Shown one piece after another: positions 18,095 through 27,000 of a stretch of DNA of 63,732 nucleotides. Numbering within the stretch: position 1 is the stretch's first letter; each line of letters begins with the position of its first letter. The notes under the pieces were generated by a model. That model was not told the DNA's origin. It did no database searches and worked only from the letters and a program-made list of their open reading frames with translations. Position numbers and translations under genes: made by a program. The DNA is from an uncultured Caryophanales bacterium (GTDB lineage Bacteria; Bacillota_I; Bacilli_A; RFN20; CAG-449), in the NCBI GenBank assembly GCA_945873815.1, contig CAMCEE010000011.1, positions 1 through 63,732 of the forward strand, in the 5' to 3' direction.

Positions 18095-18733
18095 CTATTT
18101 GTAATAATCTTCTGTCGCTGAGTAAAAGCATTTATCTTCTTCAATTAACTTGGCAACTCCATTTTTCACTTCGATGATGTTGAACGAACAATTATAAGGG
18201 ACGTGAGTTTGCCAAAAATTATCTTTGTTTTTGTAGAACATGTTAAGCATAGAACGCATTGCAATACCATGAGTTCCAACAAGGTAAGTTTTATCGTCAT
18301 TTCTATCAATTAATTCTTTAATGAATTCTTGCGTTCTCGAGATTACATCATAAATACTTTCTCCATTCTTGCATTTTGTAACGCTGAATGGATTATGAAA
18401 GAATGAATTTATAGTTTCGTAATCTTCTAAATCTTTATTATCTAATTCTTTTAATGTCCAATCACCAAGATCAATCTCAATCAATCTATTATCAATATGA
18501 ATAGGAACATCATAATTATTACTTTCTTCTAATATGCATTTTACAGTTTCAATGGAACGAGATAATGGGGAAGAAAAAGCTTCGTCAAAGTGAATGCCTT
18601 TAAGATTTTGACCTGATATCTTTGCTAAAAATATTCCTTTTTCATTAAGTTTTTCATCGTATTGCCCTTGAAGAACTCTTTTTTTGTTTAAATCTGTATC
18701 TCCGTGTCTAACAATATATATTCTCATAATCAC
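18095..18733 (-). CDS. Histidine phosphatase family protein (phosphoglycerate mutase-like)
   Basis: A 212-residue branch-1 histidine phosphatase. The catalytic RHG motif occurs in MRIYIVRHGDTDLNKK, the second arginine/glutamate region is AFSSPLSRSIETVKC, and the second catalytic His lies in YLVGTHGIAMRSML. Family members dephosphorylate sugar phosphates, nucleotides or cofactors; the substrate is not evident. The GTG at 18733 is seven bases from AAGGA; an ATG at 18727 is an equally good family start. Confidence 0.88.
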   Translation of the reverse strand: MIMRIYIVRHGDTDLNKKRVLQGQYDEKLNEKGIFLAKISGQNLKGIHFDEAFSSPLSRSIETVKCILEESNNYDVPIHIDNRLIEIDLGDWTLKELDNKDLEDYETINSFFHNPFSVTKCKNGESIYDVISRTQEFIKELIDRNDDKTYLVGTHGIAMRSMLNMFYKNKDNFWQTHVPYNCSFNIIEVKNGVAKLIEEDKCFYSATEDYYK

Positions 18734-18848
18734 TCTAATTTCCTTATCGTAGATAGTATAGCAAAATGCATTATAGAATTCACCGATTCAAAATAGAATT
18801 TATTATAAAAACATCAAGAAAAGTAGTTTACAACCTTGAGTAATTCGC

Positions 18849-18877
18849 TTTACTTTTACCGATTATAAATTTATAAT
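18849..18877 (+). promoter_or_regulatory. Predicted sigma-A promoter of the IscU-like/GGGtGRT operon
   Basis: TTTACT and a perfect TATAAT separated by 17 bases, 36 bases upstream of the scaffold gene start. Confidence 0.65.
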
Positions 18878-18913
18878 TAATTCAGACATAATTTAGAAGG
18901 AGACGTTATAGTT

Positions 18914-19606
18914 ATGCAATATACTAAAGATGTGCAAAATATGTGCAAAGTTAACTGCGGCGCTTCTCATGGATGTGCACCAATTCCTGAAGAAGGTAAA
19001 TGGGTATATTCAAGAGAAATTAAGGATATCAGTGGTTTCACACATGGTATTGGTTGGTGCGCCCCACAACAAGGTGCTTGTAAGATTACATTAAATGTAA
19101 AACAAGGTATCATTGAAGAAGCTTTAATCGAAACAATCGGTTGTTCAGGTATGACACATTCAGCTGCAATGGCATCCGAAGCTATCGTTGGAAAAACGGT
19201 TTTAGAAGCTGTTAATACAGACTTAGTTTGTGATGCAATTAATACAGCAATGAGAGAATTATTCTTACAAATTATTTATGGTAGAACACAATCTGCATTC
19301 TCAGAAAATGGTTTAGCAGTTGGTGCAGGACTTGAAGACTTAGGAAAAGGATTACGTTCACAAGTTGGAACAATTTACTCAACAAAAGAAAAAGGTCCTC
19401 GTTACTTAGAATTAACTGAAGGATACATCACTTCATTAGCTCTTGATGAAAATAACGAAATCATTGGTTACCAATATTTATCACTTGGAAAATTTACAGA
19501 TTTCTTGAAAAAGGGCGATTCTGCTGAAGCAGCTCTTGAAAAAGCAAAAGGACAATACGGCAGATATAACGATGGTGTCAAATATATTGACCCACGTGTT
19601 GAATAA
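18914..19606 (+). CDS. Iron-sulfur cluster assembly scaffold-like protein (IscU/NifU N-domain)
   Basis: A 230-residue protein. Residues about 40-130 resemble the IscU/NifU scaffold domain: GACKITLNVKQGIIEEALIE, then TIGCSGMTHSAAMASEAIVG and KTVLEA. A Cys-rich N-terminus (MCKVNCGASHGCAP) and GIGWCAPQQGAC add possible cluster ligands. The C-terminal 90 residues are not part of standard IscU. It is followed 15 bases later by the GGGtGRT gene, a conserved pairing in Bacillota. Whether it builds clusters or holds one for a partner is unknown. Confidence 0.8.
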   Translation: MQYTKDVQNMCKVNCGASHGCAPIPEEGKWVYSREIKDISGFTHGIGWCAPQQGACKITLNVKQGIIEEALIETIGCSGMTHSAAMASEAIVGKTVLEAVNTDLVCDAINTAMRELFLQIIYGRTQSAFSENGLAVGAGLEDLGKGLRSQVGTIYSTKEKGPRYLELTEGYITSLALDENNEIIGYQYLSLGKFTDFLKKGDSAEAALEKAKGQYGRYNDGVKYIDPRVE

Positions 19607-19621
19607 TAGGAGGATTCGAAA

Positions 19622-20626
19622 ATGGCTTTATTTGAAGGTTATGAAAGAAGAATCGAACAAATCAATAAATGTTTAAACGAAAATGGTATTGCATCAATCG
19701 AAGAAGCAGAAAAGATTTGTAAAGATAAAGGATTAGACGTTTACACAATGGTAAAGGAAATCCAAACTATTTGCTTTGAAAATGCTTGCTGGGCATATAC
19801 AGTAGGTGCAGCACTTGCAATTAAACACAATGCAAAAGACGCTGCAGAAGCTGCAAAATGGATTGGAGTAGGTTTACAATCATTCTGTATTCCTGGTTCA
19901 GTTGCAGATGATCGTAAAGTTGGATTAGGACATGGTAATTTAGGTGCTATGCTTCTTACAGAAGAAACAAAATGTTTTGCTTTCTTAGCAGGTCATGAAT
20001 CATTCGCTGCTGCAGAAGGTGCAATCGGTATTGCTAAAAAAGCAAACAAAGTTCGTAAAGAACCTTTAAGAGTTATCCTCAATGGTTTAGGAAAAGATGC
20101 TGCGAAAATCATTTCAAGAATTAATGGATTTACTCATGTTGAAACAGAATTTGATTATTTCACAGGAAAAGTAAAAGTTGTTAAAGAAACAAAATACGGA
20201 AACAATCCTGATAGATTAGCAGTTCGTTGCTATGGTGCTGATGATGTTCGTGAAGGTGTTGCAATTATGCATTTAGAAGGTGTTGATGTATCTATTACTG
20301 GTAACTCAACAAACCCTACTCGTTTCCAACATCCAGTTGCTGGAACATATAAGAAAGAATGCGTAGAACAAGGCAAGAAATATTTCTCAGTTGCTTCAGG
20401 TGGTGGTACAGGACGTACACTTCACCCAGATAACATGGCTGCAGGACCTGCTTCATATGGTATGACAGATACAATGGGTCGTATGCATTCAGATGCTCAA
20501 TTTGCTGGTTCTTCATCAGTTCCTGCACACGTAGAAATGATGGGATTAATTGGAATGGGTAACAACCCAATGGTTGGTGCAACAGTCGCAGTTGCAGTTT
20601 CAGTTGCTCAAGCTTTAGCAAAATAA
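19622..20626 (+). CDS. GGGtGRT family protein
   Basis: A 334-residue protein of the family named for its motif, here SVASGGGTGRTLHP with the motif at residues 260-266. Other conserved blocks are GNLGAMLLTEETKCFAFLAG, ITGNSTNPTRFQHPVAGTYK, and MGRMHSDAQFAGSSSVPAH near the C-terminus. It is encoded directly after the IscU-like scaffold, and the shared promoter and terminator define a two-gene operon. The biochemical role of the family is, as far as I know, not established; the pairing suggests iron-sulfur chemistry. Confidence 0.9.
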   Translation: MALFEGYERRIEQINKCLNENGIASIEEAEKICKDKGLDVYTMVKEIQTICFENACWAYTVGAALAIKHNAKDAAEAAKWIGVGLQSFCIPGSVADDRKVGLGHGNLGAMLLTEETKCFAFLAGHESFAAAEGAIGIAKKANKVRKEPLRVILNGLGKDAAKIISRINGFTHVETEFDYFTGKVKVVKETKYGNNPDRLAVRCYGADDVREGVAIMHLEGVDVSITGNSTNPTRFQHPVAGTYKKECVEQGKKYFSVASGGGTGRTLHPDNMAAGPASYGMTDTMGRMHSDAQFAGSSSVPAHVEMMGLIGMGNNPMVGATVAVAVSVAQALAK

Positions 20627-20635
20627 TTTAATATT

Positions 20636-20670
20636 AAGGTGATCAGAAATCTTTCTGGTCATCTTTTTTT
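20636..20670 (+). terminator. Rho-independent terminator of the GGGtGRT operon
   Basis: AAGGTGATCAGAAA pairs with TTTCTGGTCATCTT around a three-base loop, followed by a T run. Two G-T pairs are tolerated. Confidence 0.85.
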
Positions 20671-20718
20671 ATAGTATGATTAACTTATCTAATATTAATG
20701 TGAGACAAAATATTTTTG

Positions 20719-20731
20719 ATTCATATTTGAA
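20719..20731 (+). repeat. Left 13-bp direct repeat flanking the cassette
   Basis: ATTCATATTTGAA occurs here and again at 22993-23005, each time exactly one base outside a 22-bp terminal inverted repeat. The simplest reading is a target-site duplication made when the cassette inserted. Confidence 0.6.
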
Positions 20732-20732
20732 C

Positions 20733-20793
20733 CTCAAGTGACAAAGTAAATTCATTTTCTCACCCATTAACTGAAATTATTTTGTCACTTGAG
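20733..20793 (+). repeat. Left 61-bp quasi-palindromic end repeat
   Basis: Two 22-base arms (20733-20754 and 20772-20793) match at 20 of 22 positions around a 17-base loop beginning TTTTCT. By hand comparison it matches the right copy at 22931-22991 at about 50 of 61 positions in the same orientation. Confidence 0.8.
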
Positions 20794-20817
20794 ATTCGAA
20801 ATAATTCGAATCCTTTT
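20793..20817 (+). terminator. Rho-independent terminator just inside the left cassette end
   Basis: GATTCGAA and TTCGAATC form a perfect 8-bp stem with the loop ATAA, followed by CTTTTT. It would block read-through from the upstream operon into the cassette gene. Confidence 0.8.
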
Positions 20818-20897
20818 TAGCATCTATTTTATAGTAAAAAATCTCTTTTTTGATATAATAAAATAGAAATATTAGTTTTTAGGAGGCGCTTAATTAT

Positions 20898-22922
20898 ATG
20901 TATGACTTTTCATATGTAAAAGGAATTAATCCATCTTTATATGATGACTTATGCGATTACATTGATGCATGTAAATATAATTTAAAGACACCTATTTTGT
21001 TATTAGCAACAACGATTTTTGAAAAAGGAATTAAATTGTTTCTTTCCAATGAAGATAAAATAAGCAAATTTTTTGATTATGATCCTAATTTAACAATGAT
21101 GTGCTTAAGCAAAAATAAAAAGTATGAGTCTTCAAAAAACTATGTTAGAAGTAATATTAAGCTTAACTATGATGTAATAGTTTATTGTCGAGATAATTCT
21201 AATAATAAAAAACATGATTTAGCAAAAATCGAGAATGATGATTTATTTGATAAGCATGAAATTACAAAAGAAGTTTTTAAGTTACTTGTCTTTTTAAATA
21301 ATAGATATTGTACTAATAGTGTTCAAACGCCCAATTTTGAAATGATAAATGAATTATTTATAGATGATGACAACTCACAAAATAATAAAGAAAAAAATAA
21401 CGAACTAGAGAATCTTAAAAAAGAAATATCAAATATAAAAGACGTTTTAAATTTGGGTAAATTTAACCCAGAAAATATTGAATCATCTGTAGAAAAAGAT
21501 AGTCATAAATCAACTGAAGTAGATGATGCTGTTTTAAATTTAACCAGTGAAGAAACCCAAGATGAATTAGATAATTTTTGTGAACTAGAAACTGAAAATC
21601 GTATTAGAGAAGAAGAAATGACCAATAAAGATAAAATTTTTGAGTCTGTTTTAGAAGAAACTAGCATATCTAAACTAGAAAATGATGAAGAAATTATTTT
21701 AGATAAAGAAGACAATACCAAAGACCAAATTGTTTTATCTGAATCTAATAGCGAAGTAGAAAATACGATTAAAAATTATGATGATAATATTTTTGAAGAA
21801 GAAGTTAATAACTGTAATGAACTTTATACCGTACAAGAAGAGATGCATGATAATCCTCAAAGTGATAATGCTCTGATAGTGCTTTGCAAAAAATCAATAT
21901 TTGACATTCTTATTAATAATTCTATATCTTCTTCAGATAGTCTCTCTCATAAGTGCGCAGATGAAATAGAACAATCATTGAATAAAATTCTTCCTAAGGG
22001 ATTAAAAATAAAAAATACTTCTAATACTCATTGTTCCATTTCAAGCGAAGATTTAAAAATATCTGTATGTTCTAGTAAAAGAAAAAAATATAAAAATAAC
22101 AAAATATTAGCTTTTAGAGAATTTCTATTACGTATAATTCCAAAGGATTCTTGGCCTAAATATATGGCAATGAGATTACCAAGCGAAGAACTATATGAAT
22201 TTAATACAAACAACGATTTAATTTGGAAATGCCAAAAATCAATTTATGATGTTTTTGTGAAATATAATTTAAATGGTAATGTACTTCTTTCATATGAAGT
22301 TTGTGAAGATATTGAAAAATCATTGAAAGAAATTCTTCCACATGGCTTAATTGTTAAAATAAAGAATGGACATTGTTCAATTTCTAGCGAAGACTTAAAC
22401 ATAACTAAAAATTCTGCCTCTGGAATTAAAAATAATTACTTAACTGCATTTAGGTCTTTTGTAGTGCAACTTTTACCGATTAAAACTATCTCAAGTCAAA
22501 AACAAAAAAAACTATCCGCTGTTTCTTTTCCAAAAGTAGAAAACAAAGTGATTGGTAGTGAATATTTAGATGTTTGCAAAATTATGGCAAACGAAATTGT
22601 AAAAAAATATGGCGACGATTACTTCTTTTACTATAAATACGGAAAGCCATGTTTGAAAAAAAATAGAGCTCCTCATATAAATGATTTTAAAAATTTGGTT
22701 TATAGGCTAAATAAAATGCTAAAACTTGCCAATAAGATTTCAATTAATTTTGTTATTGATGTGAATTTTTCATACATAGAGATAAAGAAAATGAACTTTA
22801 TTATGTATTCGAATAAGTATACACATGGAGCTACAAAGAAAAAAAACTTTGGAATATCTCATTTAATTTGGTTGTTTTATTGTCAGATAATTAAAACTAG
22901 TGGTTATCTTCCAAAGAAATAA
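20898..22922 (+). CDS. Cassette protein of unknown function (674 aa) with internal duplication
   Basis: I do not recognise this protein. The N-terminal 140 residues (TPILLLATTIFEKGIKLFLS, then KKHDLAKIENDD and FKLLVFLNNRYC) are helical and loosely recall DUF4145/HEPN-type domains, though a canonical RxxxxH motif is not present (the spacing is R-x7-H). Residues about 150-320 are very acidic and probably disordered or coiled. Residues about 323-417 and 440-535 are two copies of one domain: both have a CxKSIxD start, an E-x(2,3)-SL-x-(K/E)-ILP-x-GL segment, HCSISSEDL and an AFR(E/S)F ending. A C-terminal 125-residue domain with FSYIEIKKMNFIMYS follows. AGGAGG precedes the ATG. It is the sole gene of the cassette, so it may be the mobility protein or its cargo. 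Confidence 0.75.
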   Translation: MYDFSYVKGINPSLYDDLCDYIDACKYNLKTPILLLATTIFEKGIKLFLSNEDKISKFFDYDPNLTMMCLSKNKKYESSKNYVRSNIKLNYDVIVYCRDNSNNKKHDLAKIENDDLFDKHEITKEVFKLLVFLNNRYCTNSVQTPNFEMINELFIDDDNSQNNKEKNNELENLKKEISNIKDVLNLGKFNPENIESSVEKDSHKSTEVDDAVLNLTSEETQDELDNFCELETENRIREEEMTNKDKIFESVLEETSISKLENDEEIILDKEDNTKDQIVLSESNSEVENTIKNYDDNIFEEEVNNCNELYTVQEEMHDNPQSDNALIVLCKKSIFDILINNSISSSDSLSHKCADEIEQSLNKILPKGLKIKNTSNTHCSISSEDLKISVCSSKRKKYKNNKILAFREFLLRIIPKDSWPKYMAMRLPSEELYEFNTNNDLIWKCQKSIYDVFVKYNLNGNVLLSYEVCEDIEKSLKEILPHGLIVKIKNGHCSISSEDLNITKNSASGIKNNYLTAFRSFVVQLLPIKTISSQKQKKLSAVSFPKVENKVIGSEYLDVCKIMANEIVKKYGDDYFFYYKYGKPCLKKNRAPHINDFKNLVYRLNKMLKLANKISINFVIDVNFSYIEIKKMNFIMYSNKYTHGATKKKNFGISHLIWLFYCQIIKTSGYLPKK

Positions 22923-22930
22923 AAATGAGT

Positions 22931-22991
22931 CTCAATTGATAGACTAAATTCATTTTCTTTCTTAATAACTGAATTTACTTTGTCACTTGAG
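22931..22991 (+). repeat. Right 61-bp quasi-palindromic end repeat
   Basis: Second copy of the end element, starting eight bases after the gene's stop codon. Its outer arm (22970-22991) is the exact reverse complement of the left outer arm, whereas its inner arm has diverged at several positions. This asymmetry suggests selection on the outer arms. Confidence 0.8.
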
Positions 22992-22992
22992 A

Positions 22993-23005
22993 ATTCATAT
23001 TTGAA
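22993..23005 (+). repeat. Right 13-bp direct repeat flanking the cassette
   Basis: ATTCATATTTGAA, identical to 20719-20731 and also one base from the terminal inverted repeat. Confidence 0.6.
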
Positions 23006-23104
23006 TGCTCATTCATTATTATATACCGTTGATAATGAATAAAATATATTATAAAATTAACAAAGAAATGAAAGGCTGAAATAAGATTTTCAAGAATAAT
23101 CAAA

Positions 23105-23890
23105 GTGGAAAATAATAAATACATTACAATCATCTCAAATCGAAAAAAAATGAATATAGAAATCAAATCAATTCTTTATATTCTTATGAAAAGGAAAATA
23201 TCTGAAATACATATTTTAGGTGGGAAAATCATTGAATCTAGAGTAACATTTTCAGATCTTATTTCCATGCTCGATGAGGATATGATTATTGTTTGTAGAG
23301 GATGTGCTGTTTCAGCTTTAGCAATACATAAGATTTCAAAAAAAATAGAATTATGTAATGGGGAAGAACTTGATTATACTATTAGAAAAAAGAAACAACT
23401 CATTCAAGAATTGCAAAATAAAAAACAAAGAATATTAAATAGTCTTTTTAAAGATAGTCGCGATTTACCAAATGGAGAATATCCTAATTACTATTCTAGT
23501 TTTGATAAAATGCCGTTTGCTTTTGCTGATATTGAATTAGTATTTAATGAAGAAAAAAAGGCAATTGACTGGATATTTCGATATGGGAATAAAGCACTTT
23601 CTAAAATAGAAAGAACGCCTTTAGATGTTTTAATCGGAAACTCATTTAGTAATGTATTTCCTAATATGGATTCGAAGTGGCTACTATGTTATGAAAGAGT
23701 AGTATTATATGGAGAAACCTTAGAATTAATGGATTATAGTCCAGAGATTGATACATATTTAAAGATTATATGTTTCCCTACATTCAAAGGACATTGTGGC
23801 TGTATTCTTTTTGATCTTCAAGATATACGATTGACTCAATATAGTGAAAATTCTAAGAAGATAGTAAAAACATATTTTGATAAGATATAA
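23105..23890 (+). CDS. LytTR-PAS regulator
   Basis: A 261-residue protein. Residues about 5-95 resemble the LytTR DNA-binding domain: KYITIISNRKKMNIEIKSIL, then VTFSDLISMLDEDMIIVCRG and CAVSALAIHKI. Residues about 130-250 look like a PAS sensor: AFADIELVFNEEKKAIDWIF, then YGNKALSKIERTPLDVLIGN and a C-terminal CFPTFKGHCGCILFDLQDI. LytTR domains bind DNA as regulators, usually at the C-terminus of response regulators, so the N-terminal position with a PAS behind it is unusual. The start is a GTG without a clear ribosome site; an ATG at 23150 would cut into the domain. It lies just upstream of the giant LRR gene. Confidence 0.7.
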   Translation: MENNKYITIISNRKKMNIEIKSILYILMKRKISEIHILGGKIIESRVTFSDLISMLDEDMIIVCRGCAVSALAIHKISKKIELCNGEELDYTIRKKKQLIQELQNKKQRILNSLFKDSRDLPNGEYPNYYSSFDKMPFAFADIELVFNEEKKAIDWIFRYGNKALSKIERTPLDVLIGNSFSNVFPNMDSKWLLCYERVVLYGETLELMDYSPEIDTYLKIICFPTFKGHCGCILFDLQDIRLTQYSENSKKIVKTYFDKI

Positions 23891-23933
23891 TAGTTCATTC
23901 TTATTTACATTATTATAGTATTGTAAATGAAAT

Positions 23934-23954
23934 AACGCTCATAGGGCGTTTTTT
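23934..23954 (+). terminator. Rho-independent terminator after the LytTR-PAS gene
   Basis: AACGCTC and GGGCGTT pair (one G-T) around a three-base loop, followed by a T run. Confidence 0.75.
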
Positions 23955-24095
23955 GTCGTTTCGTACCGTTTTAAACGTTGTTTTGTACCATCTAAAATAT
24001 TTTTTTTTGGATTGCTTGTCTCCTTTATTTAATATCAATATAATATTGAAAGTTGAAATGAATAGATATTTGTTTTGATTATATGGAGGATTACA

Positions 24096-27000
24096 ATGAA
24101 GATAAAGATATTATTGGCCATACTGGCTGCTATTGCATGCTGTACAATTACTGTTCTCTCAATTGTTTTAAGTTTAAAACCCCATGAACATACATATGAG
24201 AAAGAAGTAACTGCACCTACTTGTTTGAATCAAGGCTACACTGTGTATACTTGTACCGAATGTAAGTATTCTTATACAAGTGATTATGTGGAAGCTCTTG
24301 GTCACGATTATACTAATTACACTTCCGATAATAATGCAACATGTACTAAAGATGGTACAAAGACTGCTCCTTGTAATCGCGAAGGGTGTAATGAACATAA
24401 TACTATTGCTGATGAAGGAAGTAAGTTAGGGCACCTTTTTACTAACTATGTTTCTGATAATAACGCAACATGTACTAAAGATGGTACAAAGACTGCTCCT
24501 TGTAATCACGAAGGATGTAATGAACATAGTACGATCGCAGATGAAGGAACAAAACTTGAACATGAGTTAACTCACGTTGGAGCAAAAGAATCTACATGTA
24601 CTGAAATTGGATGGGATGAACATGATGAATGTATTCATTGTGATTTTTCAACTGCTAATTATGTGCCTGCAAAAGGACATACATATACAGATTGGATAAT
24701 CGACTCTGAAGCTACATGTACAACTGATGGAATGAAACATAGAGATTGTACTATTTGTCATGAAACTGTCGAAACTAGAGTGATAAATAAATATGATCAT
24801 AATTTGATTCATCATGATGGTAAGGAACCAACTTGTACAGAAATTGGATGGGAAGCATACGATGAATGTTCACGTGGTGATTATACTTCCTATGTTGAAC
24901 TCTCTGCAAAAGGACACACAAGCAGTGATTGGATTGTTGGAAAAGAAACAACTTGTGAAGAAAGCGGATATAGATATAAGGAATGCACTGCTTGTCATGC
25001 AATTCTTGAAAGAGAAGATTTTGAACCTTTAGGTCACAATTTGACTCATTATGAAGGTAAAGAAGCAACTTGTACAGAGATTGGATGGGAAGCATATGAT
25101 GCATGTTCTCGTTGTGAACATACAACATACAAAGAACTACCTGCAAAAGGTCATTCTCCTTCTACTCCAGTAAGTGAAAATCTAGTTGAAGCAACATGTT
25201 TAGAAGGTGGACATTACGATAGTGTAGTTTATTGTTCATCTTGTCATGAAGAACTGAGTAGAGAATATAAAACAATTGACCCACTTGGTCATAGTTTTAC
25301 ACACTATATATCAAATAACGATGCAACAGTTACAAGTGATGGAACTAAAACTGCAACTTGTGACCGAGATGGATGTGATGTAACTGATACAGTAACTGAT
25401 TATGGTACGATGATTGGTCACGTTTTTGGTGAACCAACATGGGTATGGACAGATTATGGAAATGTAAAAGCAAATTTCACTTGTACTATATGCGAAGAAG
25501 AACATATAGAAAGTTATGCTGCAACAATTTCTAGTGAAATCACATTATCTCCTACTTGTGAAAAAAGTGGAGAAAGAACATATACTGCAAAGATAGTATT
25601 GGCTGGCGTTGAATATTCCGATACAAGAAAAGAGAACGTTGATTCTCTTGGTCATGAATATAAAGTTGTATGGGTATGGACAGGATACGAAAGTGCTAAA
25701 GCTACATTTACTTGTATTCACGATAATAATCATATTGAAGAAAGAGTAGCACCTATTGATAACATTACAAACGAAATTACTACACCAGCAACATGTTTAG
25801 AAGAAGGAGAAAGAACATATACTGCAACAGTTACTCTTAATGAAACTGAATATACAAATACAAAGACAAAGACAATTGATGCAACAGGTCATACGTTACA
25901 TGATAATACATGTACTTCCTGTGGATATGATGCGGGTGGAAGTAAAGGCCTAAATATGGTTTTAAACGTAGAAACTAATAAATATACTCTTAAAGGAATC
26001 GGTACTTGTACAGATGTAGATATTGTCATTCCTTCATATTATGATGGATATCCAGTAGACACAATTGGAGAATATGCGTTTGAAGGTTGTGATGTAATTA
26101 ATAGTATCACTATCCCTGATGAAGTAAAAGCGATTAAAGAAGGTGCATTTAAAGGATGTTCAAGTCTTACTAGTATTACACTTAGTAGTAATATTACTTC
26201 ACTTGAGAGATATCTCTTTCAATATTGTAATAAACTAAAAAATATAGTCATCCCTGAAGGGGTAACTATGATTAAAGATCATGCATTTGATGGTTGTAAA
26301 TCATTAGAATCCATTTCTTTTCCAACGTCTTTAATAGAAATAGGAGAATATGCATTCAGTAATGCTAAATCTTTAAAGAATGTTATTATACCTAATGGGG
26401 TAAAAACAATTAAAACTAATGCATTCAGAGAATGTAGTGACTTAATAAGCGTAGAATTGCCAGATTCTATTACTGAACTAGGCACTTATACTTTCTATTC
26501 ATGTTTCAAACTTGAAAGTGTAAATATTCCTAATTGCTTAAAAGAAATACCTGTTGGTGCATTTACTCATTGTTCCAAGTTGAAAGAAGTAAAAATGGGA
26601 GAAAACGTCGAAGTAATTAATCATTCTGCATTCTTTAATTGTTCTTCTCTTGAGAATATAGAATTCTCAGATAAATTAACCAAAATTGATTTTCAAGCAT
26701 TCTTGAATTGTACCTCATTATTGACTATTACTTTCCCGGAGAGTTTAAAAGAATTAGGTGGAGTAGTATTTGAAAATTGTACCGGACTTACAAGTGTTAT
26801 TATTAATAAAAACCTAAGTAAAATGGGCGATTCTGTTTTCCAAGGTTGTACAAATATTAAAAAAGTAGTTGTAAACGGATCAGTAATTGGTAACTCTGCT
26901 TTTTCGGGATGTAGTTTTCTTGATGATTTAACTTTAGCAGAAGGGTTGATTTCAATTGGTAATACAGCATTTAAAGATTGTTCATCTATTGTTACAATTG

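Larger units (their letters stand above)
20732..22992 (+). mobile_element. 2.26-kb cassette with 22-bp perfect terminal inverted repeats and 13-bp flanking direct repeats
   Basis: The left end (20733-20754, CTCAAGTGACAAAGTAAATT...) is the exact reverse complement of the right end (22970-22991). Each end is part of a 61-bp quasi-palindrome whose inner arm is diverged while the outer arm is exactly conserved. Immediately outside lies ATTCATATTTGAA on both sides. The only gene inside encodes a 674-residue protein with no transposase or recombinase motif that I recognise. The left end also holds a terminator that insulates the cassette. An insertion element or a non-autonomous cassette carrying a passenger gene is inferred. 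Confidence 0.6.

Noticed and set aside
20733-20793. The 61-bp quasi-palindrome as a simple transcription terminator
   Set aside because: It lacks a T run, has a 17-base loop, and a second copy flanks the gene with an exact outer inverted repeat; a terminator with a T run lies just next to it instead.
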